From assembly GCA_031308135.1 (NCBI GenBank), contig JAHLJT010009436.1, positions 157,389,976 to 157,453,975 on the forward strand: DNA of 64,000 bases, read 5' to 3'. Made by a program: the position numbers and the translations under genes. Shown piece after piece: positions 1 to 11,794 of the stretch (the stretch's first letter is position 1; every line of letters starts with the position of its first letter). The notes beneath the pieces were generated by a model. The model did no database searches and was not told the origin of the DNA. It saw only the letters and a program-made list of their open reading frames with translations. This DNA comes from Acheta domesticus (Eukaryota; Arthropoda; Insecta; Orthoptera; Gryllidae).

Positions 1-2416
1 GTCATCAATCGCTCTTTTGAATCCATTGTTGTATGCGGAGATTTTAACATTGATTTTCTGGTCGAATCTTGCGAGAAAGAGCAGTTTCTTAATTTAATTA
101 ATTCCTTCAATTTAGATATTACAATAAAAGAACCTACACGGATCACAGTAAATTCAAAGAAGGCAATCGATCAAAGTATAATTAACAAAACTACTACTCG
201 ACATGAAATTGAAACAAAAAGATTTAGGATACAGTGACCACGATGCACAAATTCTTACCATTATACGAAATGCGAACAATGACACTATAAATAATACACG
301 TATGAGTAGAGTGTTTTCTAAACGTAAAATAAAATTATTCATTGATTACTTGCTGCAGGAGTAATGGGACGCGGTTTATAATACTATTGATACAAACGAT
401 AAATATTATTCTTTTTTTCAACGCTTTCATTTCATTTTAACACTTGCTTTCCTCTTCAGAAAAGAAAATTAAATAGTTCACGCAAAAGCAATTCTTGGAT
501 AACACAAGGGATTAGAACATCATGTAAAAACAAACGAGTTCTTTCTTTCATTTCTAAGCATCATAACGTACCTCAAGATTTCCTCGTGTACTTTAAAAAA
601 TACAAATCATTGTTAAGAAAAGTCATAAGGCAGGCTAAAATCATGAAACACGATCAGGATATTTTGAACTCAAATAACAAAACAAAATCAATGTGGGATA
701 TAGTAAAAAATGCGACCAAACCGACTAGAAACCTTGTAGAGAATGTTGTTTTAAAAGATAACGATAGAGATGTGAACGATCCGGCAACAGTGGCTAGTCT
801 CTTTAACCAATACTTTTCGAGAATTGCTGTCGATCTCACTAAGGGTTTTCAGCCACAAAATTCAACATCTGACGTTTCCCTAAAAATCTTAGATACTATG
901 TTCTTTTCCGAAACCTCTTCCTATGAAATTTTCAAAATAATCGGTAAATTAAAAAATAAATATTCGGCCGGTTCAGACGAATTTCCCGATTTTTTGTTAA
1001 AGACGTCGCGCCAGCCATTATACATCCGTTAACTCACTTATTTAATGCATCCTTATGCACCAGAATTTTTCCAGATATTTTTAAAACAGCTAAGATTAAG
1101 CCGCTCTTCAAAAAAGGCAACAAAAATGAAATTGAAAATTATCGGCCAATTTCTCTTTTGTCAGTTTTTTCAAAAATATTAGAGAGACTTTTTTATGTGC
1201 GAATGGAAACCTTTCTCAATAAACACGACGCGTTTTCAAGTTGCCAACATGGATTCCGGAAATCAAGATCTACGGAAACAGCCATTTTTTCTTTTCTTAA
1301 GGATGTTGCCTCATCATTGGATCAAAACGAAGCAACTATTGGAATATTTTTAATCTTTCAAAATTACCTTCATATGGAATCCGTGGTATTGCTCTAGATT
1401 GACTATGTTCGTACCTTAAACAACGATCTCAGAGAGTAGAAATACCTTACTGGAATGATGGAACTTTATGTACACAACTTTCCGGTTCTTTTGCAATTGC
1501 ACGTGGAGTCCCGCAAGGATCGATTTTAGGGGTTCTCTTCCTATTATACGTAAATGACATGCCCTTAGCGATTCGAAACGTAAGAACAGTTCTCTTTGCG
1601 GATGATACAAATATTCCTTGCAACAAAGAAACAGTAAATAGTACAATATCAGATGTTTCAAATTGGTTCCGTAATAACAAATTAATAGTAAATGAAAAGA
1701 AAACTGTTTCAATGCAGTTTTCCATATCAAATAAAAAATTCTGTACTCCATGGAAAATGAACGGTGTGCCATTGACTGATGTTAATGTAACAAAATGTTT
1801 AGGTCTATCAATTCAGTCAAACCTCAAATGGAATGCCCACTTAAATGAATTGAACACAAAATTAAGTTCATTATGCTACGCGTTCAGAATTCTTTCAAAT
1901 TCCGTCAGCCTTCATACAGCTCGTTGTGTATATTTTGCCAATTCACTCCCGCCTGATATATGGCATAATATTCTGAGGAAACACATCTTATAGCTCCCAG
2001 ACTTTCAGATTACAAAAAAGAATTGTACGAATAATAAGCAAATCCAACTCACGTGATTCTTGTAAATCTCTTTATTAATCTAGGAATTTTACCATTACCT
2101 ACCTTGTCTCCTGATTTACGAATCAGTAGTTTTTGTCAAAAATGACCTACTTAAGGGCGGGAATATATTTTCAGCAAACGCCGATGTCTATAAGTATAAC
2201 ACACGACGTAGTAATCATATTCACCAGGTGGCAGTATCAACAGCTCACTACAAAAAATTCACATACAATTCATGTACATTACTCTACAACACTTTGCCAG
2301 AAGACATTAAACGATTAAATTCAATAGAAAAGTTTAAGTCCCAAGTAAAATCTTTTCTGCTGCATAACTGTTTCTATACAATTCGAGACTATACCGAGCA
2401 TCAAAAAGGAAAGTAG
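1..2416 (+). pseudogene. Decayed non-LTR retrotransposon (endonuclease, reverse transcriptase, C-terminal region), Jockey/CR1 group
   Basis: Encodes, in several broken frames, the ORF2-type protein that nicks target DNA and copies the element's RNA into the chromosome. Frame 1 at the left edge reads the end of an APE-type endonuclease (GDFNIDF, then a PTRIT-like motif); the start lies outside the window. Frame 1 continues at 586-1000, frame 3 carries NYRPISLLSVFSKILERL (about 1137-1190) and the HGFRKSRSTETA motif, and frame 2 carries ARGVPQGSILG and the catalytic FADD (about 1590-1606). The C-terminal part (NTLPEDIKRLNSIEKFKSQ) ends with a stop at 2414-2416. At least two frameshifts (near 1000 and 1350-1373) and several stops break it. 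The segment that should hold catalytic motif A (an F-D-L-S-K-A-F-D type motif) is deleted near 1350, so it cannot be active. The clade within the APE-type elements is not resolved. Confidence 0.9.
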
Positions 2417-2914
2417 CCTTAATTTTAACAATGATAGTTAATGTAACTATTTATCATTTGGACTGTACAATTCTTAAGAACCTGTAACAAGTATTGTACC
2501 ACAGTTTGGCTTGATGGTTCCCGTCTCGATCAGGCTTTTCGTCCAGTTTCCCTGATCCTTGAGCAAATGCTGAGATGGTCCCTTGTTTTGCTTCTGGACA
2601 TCAATGTAACTTCATTATTTGTGCACGTCTTCTGAATTTCAGTGGGAAATATAGTTATTCAAATTATCGTTTTCCATATTATCGCGGCAAAAAGTATTAT
2701 TCTTTCATGAAGAACATGAGGGTTCAGGGCAGGAATTTACAGCTAATTTACCTTTGAAAATATATTTTATTGTATAGGAGCGAATATTTTGTCAACAAAA
2801 CTCGAAAAAAACCTCTCTTTTCTGTATTCAACATTCGACTAGAATATGGTTTAGGATAGAGATCACAGAATTATGAAAACCTGCACAAAATTCACTTCTC
2901 CCCATAGCTCGTCA
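2417..2914. other. Retroelement 3' flank, no gene recognised
   Basis: AT-rich sequence directly after the retroelement stop codon. Its first part may be the 3' untranslated region, but I see no clear poly(A) tail or target duplication, so the 3' boundary is unknown. Short open frames here resemble nothing I know. Confidence 0.4.
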
Positions 2915-3245
2915 CACGCAGTTTTTAACTGTTTTGAGTATCGGGTTGTACCGAAGATTGCGGGTTCAAATCCAATCAAAGCCGTGGATTTTTTTTAAGG
3001 GCGAAAAAAACCTTCGTAAGCCTGCATCTGGAGGGGAAGTAAAGTCTGCTGTCCTATGTAGATTTACTGCATGTAAGATATCCTCAAGCCTAAAAGAAGC
3101 CTCTGAGCTAAATTCAAATCGCCTCTTTCGTCGCCCGAGATACCTTCTTTCTCCGCTAGATGAAAGGAGCGTAGCGAAATTAGCATGGTCAGACGGAGGA
3201 GCAGACAGATGGCCCGAGTCTCATCACGTAAAATAAGGCATTAAC
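2915..3245 (+). mobile_element. SINE-1 copy (tRNA-derived)
   Basis: A tRNA-like head with a B-box (GGGTTCAAATCC near 2962) is followed by a body repeated at 16516-16845, 43876-44138 (minus) and 49555-49872. Shared words include GCCGTGGATTTTT, AGATCCTCAAGCCTAAA-like text, AATTCAAATCGCC and, at the 3' end, CGAGTCTC.CACGTA followed by AATAAGGCATTA. The head is diverged here, so the 5' edge is approximate. SINEs are transcribed by RNA polymerase III and moved by a partner non-LTR element. Open frames in this interval are incidental. Confidence 0.8.
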
Positions 3246-3269
3246 ATGAAAACATTGATGGTTTTTGGT

Positions 3270-3570
3270 CGCTGTCGCATCACTACTGCACACGCGCAGA
3301 CCCGCTGTAGTTGACCGCCGGCCGCGTCCCACGTCCCTCGTCGCGGCGGCGGCAGCCGCGAGAGCGGAAGCAAACAATCTGGCGCCGAGCGTCCTATAGC
3401 GCTTGACGCAGGGTGTTGGGGGGGGGGAGCGAGCCGATGCCCATGGCAGCCTTCCCGCAAGGCCGCCCGACCGGGCGGCGGCCGCCCGCCCGCCCCATTT
3501 GGCCCCAATGAAACGGCCCGTGCGCCAGCGAGCGCGGCTCGCGTTTGGGCGAATTCCTCTGCTATCTGCT
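3270..3570. other. GC/CpG-rich island
   Basis: A sharply GC- and CpG-rich block (GCCGGCCGCG, CGGCGGCGGC and similar) in AT-rich surroundings, containing a run of nine or more G at about 3418-3429. Long frames on both strands arise from the shortage of stop codons; none resembles a known protein. It could be an unmethylated CpG island or a promoter-type region, but there is no independent sign of transcription. Confidence 0.45.
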
Positions 3571-3870
3571 CCATTGTTCCCCTCAATGGAGCAGTTACAC
3601 TCGGTTCAGCGCCTGAGCTCTCCTTTCTGCCCAATCATTTTGTGTGGCCAATGAACAAGTTCTGAAACTTGGGTTGCGGCTGTGATTCTTCCTATTACCT
3701 TCCTACACGAATTATTCTTTGATTATAATATAATCTAATCTACTGTCATTGTAAGCCAGATAAACGGGATTAGCACCTGCTCTTGGATATTCGGCGATTG
3801 GGGGCCGTGTGTTTACATGCAACGTGCGTGGCTTCACTTCTGATATCTCCATCAAATAATTACTCTCTTA

Positions 3871-4408
3871 GGTGGCCCAGGTCATCAATTAATGTCGACA
3901 CAGTGCCTCTGGCTGAGAGGTCCTAGGGTTCGAGTCTCGGCGGTGGCAGGATTTTCCACACTAGCTACATAGCTAGGACTAATTCAGTCGCTGACTGGAG
4001 AAAATTCTGGTTGTGGACCGTTCTACTCCGTAGTTTTCCGTGGTTTCTTTGATCAATACTCAGGCGAATGCCGGAGCTATACCGTAACAAACGGGCCACG
4101 GACGGGACGCGATCTTTCCTTCCTCTTCCTTGTCTTATTCTCACCTCTTGCGTACTGACAAACTTCCACTTAAATGCATTACACTACCCGCCCGAGACCA
4201 ATCGGAAGCTTAGAGCTTGTCTGGGATGGGGCGGTGCCTGACTGGTTGGAGATACGTGGTTGAGGAAAACCCCGCAAGACGACAAAAGTCGGCTCCGGAT
4301 CTCGCCACCCAGCGGTGGGAGATCATCGCCACGTCCCGCGATAAAATACGCACTAATCCTTACGGCACTAATGATTTTAGCAATTCTCGTACCCTGAACC
4401 ACCAATGA
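3871..4408 (+). mobile_element. SINE-A copy, full length
   Basis: SINE-A is the most abundant family in the window. The head has an A-box-like GGTGGC(T/C)CAG and a B-box GGTTCGAGTC (near 3929). Then comes a core GTTTTCCGTGGTTTC...CAGGCGAATGCCGG, a variable (AC)-rich middle, and a 3' body with GGGAGCTTAGAGCTTGTC-like, GGTCGGCGCCGGATCTCGCC-like and CCAGCGG words. Copies tend to end in short (CAAT)n-type repeats; here the end reads ACCACCAATGATTC. Diverged copy with no clear target duplication. The 73-aa and 63-aa frames inside it are not genes. Confidence 0.85.
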
Positions 4409-5100
4409 TTCTACCAGATTCTTTTCGGGAAGGTGTGTATCATTTCAAAAATTGTTTTTCGTGACGATATCGGCACAAATTAAATCACTCGTGAAAACTT
4501 ATCTCCAGTAATCTCGAACTGCACCAGAAAAAAATTTCGCTGAAAAGATAATTCAATTCTATATTTGGAAATTTTATTTTATTTTTGAAGTCATTTTGTA
4601 ATGATTTTGATTACAGTTACTGTAATAGGTTATTGAATGTCTTCTTTCAAATGTAGAGTTGAATTAAATTTCAAAATACCAAAATTTTTGACCATGAAGA
4701 TTAGAAGAGGAGCCAGAATTATATCGGAAACTTTATTTATAAAAATAAACAAAACCATTAACTCAAATGTTGAATGCAATTTATTTACTTATATCCATTG
4801 ATTAAATTGAAAAAATGCTTATTTTAGCATGCTAAAGGTTTTTAATAAATGAAGATAAGTTGTACCTGATGAAGCAAACACATCGGCCCAAGAAATGTGC
4901 CATCTGATAAAGATTTACGAATTGACAGTTTTTTTAATTAATAGATTCTGCATATATTCCTTAACACAATTAATTTTATTTTGAGCCACTTTCAGGATTG
5001 CCAGATGGCTTGCAGAGCCTCTTCCTCAAATGTCGTATAATTGTTTTCCAAATTTTCGGGTTAAAAACGAGGAAAATCGGGGATTGACCATATTTACTGA
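4409..5100. other. AT-rich DNA, nothing recognised
   Basis: Low-GC sequence with no coding signature, no repeat shared with the rest of the window, and no RNA gene that I can see. Confidence 0.5.
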
Positions 5101-5104
5101 ATTA

Positions 5105-5380
5105 TGTTTTTTGACTTAAGGCTGCGGAGCCCCAAGCAAGAACGCGAGTCCCTCTTGTGCACGCGTCTATTGCAATTAGAAGTATCAATGTCCGCACGAA
5201 CTAGTTCGAAAGCTGGCGATCGTCTTCCTGTTTTTGCCGCAGCGACCCTGACTAGCCCGCAAGCGGTTGCAGCTCCCGCTGCTGCTCTCTTTCAACATGT
5301 CAGCGCCTGCCGTTCCCCTGGCGCGCCCTCTAGAGGGCGTTCGCGTCCGTCCCGGCAGTGATGGCGTCAACTCCTTCCAT
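5105..5380. other. Moderately GC-rich block
   Basis: A short GC-rich stretch gives frames of 85 codons (plus) and 67 codons (minus). Neither has recognisable motifs, splice context or a neighbour that would support a gene. Confidence 0.35.
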
Positions 5381-5389
5381 TTCTTCATT

Positions 5390-7479
5390 CACTGGGAGGA
5401 TTTGTTGTTTCTAACGCACTTAATAGCTCCGTCATCGTGATCCCGAGTTCCTCGTAAATATGAACACCCTGTGGATTTGGGGAAACCATGTTTTTCCTAG
5501 AATAATTCCCATCACGTCCAAACACATTAACCCCAACTCCTGAATTTTGCCGAAAAGTAGCTTCATTTTTTACAATGTACGTTATGAAATATACGGTTTC
5601 GAAATTCAGTCAAATAATAAGTATCTATAGTTGTACAAATTAATTGAAAACATGGAATATCGAGTGAAGTAGGTGTACTAGTGGTAAAAATTGGGACGGT
5701 GCTATAATATTACTTAATTTCTGCTTGCAGAGTTCTCACGTTATTTGGTTCCTTACGTCCCTTACTGCGAGCCATTGCTAGGTACAATCTTTACTTATTT
5801 GTAGATTGAATACGAGAAGATTGAGATGGCATTTACCTCGCAATAGTTCTGATTTAAACAGATCGCAACTCTACCATCAGCAACAGCACATGCTTAACTG
5901 GGAGCCCAATTTTGGAGAGAAGAAACTAAAATCCATTCATTACTATAAATATGAAGTGAAGGAATTATTTAATATTCCATAAAATTCTAATCCTTTTTGC
6001 ATGTATTGCGCTAATGAAAGTTGGTTTTGTACGATTTGTATGACGCAGTGCGCAAATGAGCTATCAATTGATAAATATAATTAATTATCTCCAAGGAGAG
6101 CATCAAATATTTTAAAAATAAAAATGCGGCCATGTGGAAACCGGTACGCGGAAATACAATATTGAACACCCTTCACAATTTATACAAAATGGCCGATTTT
6201 ATTTAAAAAGTGGGCTTTAGAAGATACTATAAAATGGACATGGTGTGCAGTGTTTCAAAAAGTTCGATGAAAAGAGATTTTTCAAACAAATCTGAAATTT
6301 CAAAATACTGATATTCAATAAAATAATAGTAATCGTAATTATTATTATAATTTTACGTTAACGTTCCGAAGTGTTTATTTAATATTGTTTAAGGGCTGGC
6401 TTCAACTATTAAGATCATTTAGGGCGACGAGTGATCTACTGAGTACTTCATAGCGATAATGATCATCAGGTGAATGACGGAGAAATGGAATGAGATGCAG
6501 GGAAAACAGGAAAATCCCCAGAAAATGACTTTCCTTTCTCCCCCACAAAGTCCACAGTGGTTGGGATAGATCCTGAGTATCAGCCGTGAGCTATCCATTT
6601 AGTTAAGATCCCGCCGTTAAATATAAGGAAGTCCTTGCAATATTGCCCCACAATTAGTTGTAAATATTTTTTGTATGACTACATCTTATTTCGTATGTAA
6701 TATACACAATTTTTAATTATTTGTCCGTTTATTAAATCTGGAAATGGGAAAGATGGAGACGGCAGTAGTAGCAGTAAAAAAAACAACAAACAAAATTATT
6801 TTGCACCCACTTTGTTCTCGCTCTGGCTGGAATAAAGTTCGCTAGCATTCTACAAACCATGTTGGTCTTATACCATGTTGGTCTTATACTATAGCACGTC
6901 TTGTGAAGCTGATTAAGCTTGCGAGATGCAACCGCACGAAAATTTAATGAATATTCCACCGACAGTTCGGTTTGCAGACGCGGCTGCAAATCTCGCTGCC
7001 AGAAACGTAAAAGCTTTAAATGGATCGCTGCTAAAATAATAAATATATTATTGGATAAGTTGTAACTCACGATATATTCATTAAAAGCGATGTTAATAAG
7101 TTTATCAATAGGAGGAATAAATAAGGTGGTGAGGTGTGAATTGGCGATTTTCTTCAAAATCTCTAGGGAAACGACGCGTCGAGTGACACAGATCACTTCG
7201 CTTGCGCAGCACAGCCCAAATGATTCCTATGAATCCTCTTGGAACTTTTTATTTTTCAATTTCCTTGTTTTTGATTCTTTCATTTAAACATTTCAAAGCA
7301 AGGAAATCATAAATGAGGTCTCATGAAAGGATTAAGTGATCACTAGTGGAGACAAATAAATTAATTATTTGTGCTCTGCAGCAGCAAAAATACTGTTGAA
7401 CAAAACAACACAAAACAGTTTTTTACATTACAAGAATATAAAAATGTTGGTCTCTAACGCGAAGTGAATAGCAAATATA
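5390..7479. other. AT-rich intergenic or intronic DNA
   Basis: About 2 kb without a recognisable gene or repeat. A 154-codon minus-strand frame at 6732-7196 has no motif I can identify, and its composition follows the AT-rich background. Confidence 0.5.
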
Positions 7480-7818
7480 CACGGTGTCCGGAGAGGAAAC
7501 GTCGAAACTTTGAAAATAAGCTATTAAGAAAAGTTTAAGCATATTTTGTCTAATAAACTACTTGGATATTCCGAACGGCTAAGCCGCAAAAAGCACTCAA
7601 AAGTTGGTTTGAAAAAATGCTTTTTATGTTGACATTTGCGTTGCAGAAGCCTAGAAACACTCCAGAAACATGTAAATACTTTATTATTTACATACGAAAT
7701 TAATATACCTGTTCAGAAAGAAAAATTAATTCAGAAATAAAAAAGTAGTCGAATTGTGTAAATTGGGTGCTTTTTTATTTCTGGGTTAATTTTCGACGTT
7801 TCCTCCCGGAACACACTG
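7480..7818. mobile_element. TA-flanked MITE with terminal inverted repeats (Tc1/mariner-like)
   Basis: A 339-bp element bounded by TA at 7478-7479 and 7819-7820. Its arms are inverted: the left arm reads CACGGTGTCCGG then GAGGAAACGTCGAAA, and the right arm on the minus strand reads CAGTGTGTTCCGG then GGAGGAAACGTCGAAA. The interior is AT-rich with no transposase frame. A TA target duplication with inverted ends is the Tc1/mariner pattern, so this is probably a non-autonomous derivative; the class is inferred from the TA only. Confidence 0.8.
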
Positions 7819-8131
7819 TATAATCGCGGACGGCCTCTTCATTGCAACATTGCTGTCACAAGACGTCAGCTGAAACGCAAGCAGTGACGCAATGTGTTGG
7901 CACGATACGCAGGGTGTAGGAGAATTAACAGAAATATTTGTATTTTTCAGTTAAAATAAACGGTTTCATTTTCTCAGAGTTCGTGTGTACTAAACGAAAC
8001 CAGAGAGATCTCTCACAAGGCGAGATGCCGCGTAATTTTCTTACGAAATCTGCACGCAGAGAACAGATTGCTCAGGGAACATCAAAGGAGGGGAGCGATT
8101 CCCGGCACCCCTTTAATGCGCGCACCGGAAG

Positions 8132-8606
8132 GGTGGCTCAGGGCGTCAGCTGATGCCACGGCAGTGCCTCTGACCGCGAGCTCCTAGGACGCCACTCCCC
8201 ACGGCGGCAGGGGTTAAGACACGATACTTTTACTGATGCTCCGATCAGCACCAGACGAATGCCGGTGCAGTACCTTAACAAACGGGCCACGGACTGCGTG
8301 CGATCTTTCCTTCCTCTCGTTTTTCCTATCCTCTCCCCTTACACACACACTTACACTAACATGCACTATACTACCACACATCCCGGGAGACCGGTCGGGA
8401 GCTTACAGCTTGTCCGGACTGGAGCGGTGCCCCGCTGGTGGGAGATTTCTGGTTGAGGGGAAAACCCCGCTAGTAGACGGTAGTTCGGCGCCGGATCTCT
8501 CCATCCAGCGGGGGAAGATGCCCGCCACTTCCCGCTGGAAAACTATGCACTACACTTACGGGACCAACAACCTCATTAGTTGACGTATCAGTCAATCATC
8601 TCAATG
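8132..8606 (+). mobile_element. SINE-A copy, full length
   Basis: Begins GGGTGGCTCAGGGCGTCA and continues with GATGCCACGGCAGTGCCTCTGACC. The B-box is mutated (AGGACGCCACTCCC in its place). The 3' body is well conserved (CCGGTCGGGAGCTTACAGC, TCGGCGCCGGATCTC, CCAGCGGGGG) and it ends in CAGTCAATCATCTC. The two plus-strand frames of 115 and 65 codons lie within the repeat. Confidence 0.88.
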
Positions 8607-8829
8607 CGCGCCGAGGTTGTAACAGAGAAGAAACAGTCTCTGATTAGCGCCCATTTGATGTTCTTAGCCGGATTCGCTAGTTGGTTCAGCCATGTGAGAA
8701 TTAATCGACTGCATTCAGGCCGAACAAAAGTGGTGGACGTTGTCCGCGAGTAACTTTCGCACTGACTTAACAACGTTGTCAAATTGGGGCAGTGATAAAA
8801 TGGGGCTGTGGTTAGTACTCCATTTCCCC

Positions 8830-9085
8830 CCCTAGGGCTTCTATCCAGCCGACAGCAGGTTACCCTGTACGTCCCAACGGGACGCATATTCGCCCATACA
8901 CTAGATGCCAACACACTTGCGGGCTTCTGGGATCTGGGGTGAGCAGAACGCGCGATAACTCATACGTGAGTGAGAAGGGGCAAACAGCCGTGCCCAAGGT
9001 GGGACTCGAGTCCGCGACCTTTCGGACCGAAGAGCTCAGTCGATACACCCTCTTAGCCACCTCAGTCTTCCGGATCGGCTGGTAC
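8830..9085 (-). mobile_element. tRNA-like SINE head and body, minus strand
   Basis: Read on the minus strand, GAGGTGGCTAAGAGGGTG (A-box-like) near 9065 leads to a B-box-like GGACTCGAGTCCCACC near 9005. This spacing and wording fit a tRNA-derived SINE head related to SINE-A and SINE-B. The body does not match the other families here, and its 3' limit is unclear; it could extend to about 8607. Confidence 0.5.
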
Positions 9086-9599
9086 TCCATTTTACCTTTT
9101 TCATTTCGCCAACTAAATAATGTAGGAAAACAATTTGTTTATATCCATACAAGAAAAGTGCACTTCAAAACTTCCGTGTAAAGAAATGTTATTTGTGTAC
9201 AAGGATTATTCTTTGATTAAAAACTGATAAAAAGTCAACAGTTCGCGAGCTCTTCCATATTCGTTGGCTTACCTTCAAAGTGCAAAGCCGCACTTAGAAA
9301 ATTCATTTTAATATATTATCATCGTGATTTTTATCAATCGTACAATGTTCCATTTAGAGAAGACATGGGAACAAACGAAATCACTCATCAAAATTATCCA
9401 CAACTTCAGACTGCCGAACTAACACTTGTAAGGCATTATGTATCAGTTGGCGATATTATAGATGAACTTATCTGGCTGTCGGAAGAACACACTTCGCGGT
9501 TTGGCGCATTTTTCGGCGATCGTCGAGTGTTTTGGAACCTTGAAAAGAGTCGCCGCTGTCCTTAGCGGGGCATATCGTTAAAGCCGCGGGGTCGCGGGG

Positions 9600-10060
9600 A
9601 TTTGCCCGCGTGGAGAGCGCGGCGGCGGCGGCGGAGGAGGCTAATCAGGAAGTGTCCGCGCGAGTCCATTCACCCCGGACGGCGCTGCGCGGCGGCTCCC
9701 AGCTTCGACGCCCGCCACCCCCGCCCCTGCCCCCGCCTTGGCGCCCCCGCCCCTGTCCCCGCCCCCGTCCGTCTTCTTCCCCGTCCTCTTCCCTGTCCCC
9801 GTCCCCGCCCTGGCGCCACCGCCCCCCGCCCCCGGGTAGGCGCCCCCGCCCCCTTCCCCGCCCTGGCACCCTCGCCCCTGTCCCTGGCGCCCCGCCCTTG
9901 TCCCCGCCCCCGCCGGTCTTATTCCACGTCCTCTTCCCTGTCTCCGTCCCCGGCCTGGCACCCTCGCCCCTGACCCTGGCGCCCCGCCCCTGCCACCGCC
10001 CTGGCGCCCCCGCCGCACCGCCTCCTCGGAGGCCGCGGGATCTGTTTCTTTCACATGCAG
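9600..10060. repeat. GC-rich low-complexity tract with a ~145-bp imperfect duplication
   Basis: C-rich on the plus strand (CCCCGCCCCTG-type words). A block with GTCTTCTTCCCCGTCCTC near 9771 recurs as GTCTTATTCCACGTCCTC near 9916, an offset of about 145 bp, with similar flanks (CTGTCCCCGTCCCCG). Frames of 123 to 163 codons on both strands translate to Pro/Arg/Gly-rich simple sequence and are composition artefacts. Confidence 0.75.
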
Positions 10061-10220
10061 GCTTACGCGGCGCGGAACCAGGTCTGCGAACTTGCACTTG
10101 ACCTGCGGGCCTTCGCACGACTGGCTGCCTTCGCAAGCTTTCGCCTTTGCCGCCGCGCCGCGCGCGCCATTACCAGTGGATGCAGGCCGGCCTTTAGGCG
10201 AGGCTTCGGAAATTATCTTT

Positions 10221-10440
10221 ATATTATATTATAATTATTACTATAAAATTACAATTATTACTATTATATTATAATGATTACTATTATATTATAATGATTA
10301 CTATTATATTATAATTATTACTATTATATTATAATTATTACTATTATATTATAATTATTACTATTATATTATAATTATTACTATCATATTATAATTATTA
10401 CTATTATATTATAATTATTACTATCATATTATAATTATTA
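10221..10440. repeat. 20-bp AT-rich tandem array (about 10 copies)
   Basis: The unit CTATTATATTATAATTATTA repeats in exact 20-bp register from 10241 to 10440. Variants are T/G at one site (ATAATGATTA) and T/C at another (CTATCATATT). A degenerate unit precedes it. It sits right after a GC-rich block, giving an abrupt composition change. Confidence 0.93.
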
Positions 10441-10524
10441 TTTTTATTTATTATTATATTAATACTACTATTGGTCATTTTCACCTCTTCACACCTAAGC
10501 GTTTCCCATCCGAGGCATCTCCGG

Positions 10525-11035
10525 TTTAGGGCATCAACTGATGCCACGTCAGGGCCTCTGACCAGGAAGTCGTAAGGTTCGAGTCCAGACAGTGGCGGGG
10601 TTGTCGACACTAGCTGTATTGCCAGGTCGAATTCAGACGCTGTCAGGGGAGAGTTTTAGTGGTTGACTGCTCTGATCTGTAACTCCGTTGTTTCTCGGAA
10701 CAACACCTGGCAAATGCCGGAGCAGTACCCTAACAAACAGGTCACGGTCCGGGCGCGATTTTTTTCTTTCTCTTCGTTTTTCTATTTTCATCCCTTACGC
10801 TACCACACAAACCGAGAGATCAGTCAGCTAAGAGCTTGTCCCGGCTGGGGTGATATCGCTGTGGTGGGAGATACCTGGTTGAAGAAAACCCCGCAAAGCG
10901 ACGGGTAGATCGGCGCCGGATCTCGCCATCCAGCGGGGGAAGACGACCGCCTTCTTCCGTGATAAAAACACGCACTACACTTACGGGGCTAATGACTAGT
11001 CGTTGTCGCGCCCGTCATCACCAGTCACTCAATAA
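10525..11035 (+). mobile_element. SINE-A copy, full length
   Basis: The head reads TTTAGGGCATCAACTGATGCC, with B-box GGTTCGAGTCC at about 10577-10587. The core (GTTGTTTCTCGGAACAACACC, GGCAAATGCCGGAGCAGTAC) and 3' body (GGCGCCGGATCTCGCC, CCAGCGGGGG) follow, and it ends CAGTCACTCAATAAAAAA. It directly follows the 20-bp array. Confidence 0.87.
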
Positions 11036-11176
11036 AAAATCAAGACATCTCCCATCTCCGCGGAATTCCAAGTCCTGTCCCCTTTGACTTTAATTACTTG
11101 GATGGTAACCTTAAATAGTTTACTGCATCTTTGCTGGAATAATGATTAGGCTGAAAAGTGGAAGTACAATGGTTAA

Positions 11177-11790
11177 CCCTCCGGCCGGCGCGAAGCGGCA
11201 CTCAGTGCGGCATTCTTACGTTTTTGTTGATTTCGTCTAAATAATTGGTTTCGCACTCTTGAGCTGATAGTTATTCCTCGTTGATGATTTTTTCTATCTG
11301 ATGACACTCAAATCACGGTATTAGACGTTGTGCATCGACCGTTATTCATTAGTAATCCGAACTCTGCATCGTTGTGGCACTCTGTACCGCACGTGCATTG
11401 TCACGCAAGTATATTTGCGTATTTTATCAACTAGAATTCTTACTGATGTTTTGTTATTGAGCTTTATCACACAGATTTTGGAGTACTAATTACTAATTCA
11501 AATTTAAATGCGTTTTTTTCGAAGAAGGTATGTTTGCCCCGGACATGTAACACATGCCAAGATACGGAGGGAGCAAGTGATGAATCAGACTCTTTTTATT
11601 ATTGTCATTTCGTTCGTTATTTACTTCATTATAATGAAATAAAATTTATAAAAATATAAATAAAGAATATTTCCTTCACATTCCTAACAAAAGTAATAAC
11701 TATTGACGCGAAAATCGAAGATGATAAATGTGGTACGGAATGCCGCACGCGCCTGCTGGCGGGATATTATGGGACGCGCCCGCCGGAGGG
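11177..11790. mobile_element. piggyBac-type non-autonomous element with TTAA duplication
   Basis: A 614-bp element flanked by TTAA at 11173-11176 and 11791-11794. Its ends begin with CCCT: the left arm is CCCTCCGGCCGGCGCG and the right arm (minus) is CCCTCCGGCGGGCGCG, 15 of 16 matching. A subterminal pair repeats the inversion: GTGCGGCATTC near 11206 and GAATGCCGCAC near 11739. TTAA targets and CCCT termini are hallmarks of the piggyBac superfamily. The AT-rich interior encodes no recognisable transposase, so it would depend on an autonomous relative elsewhere. Confidence 0.88.
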
Positions 11791-11794
11791 TTAA

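Noticed and set aside
9602..10136. Overlapping 123- to 163-codon frames on both strands
   Set aside because: They translate to Pro/Arg/Gly-rich simple sequence in several phases at once, as expected from a C-rich low-complexity tract with few stop codons.
10221..10475. CRISPR-like array
   Set aside because: The 20-bp units are contiguous with no unique spacers, and the sequence is eukaryotic tandem repeat DNA.
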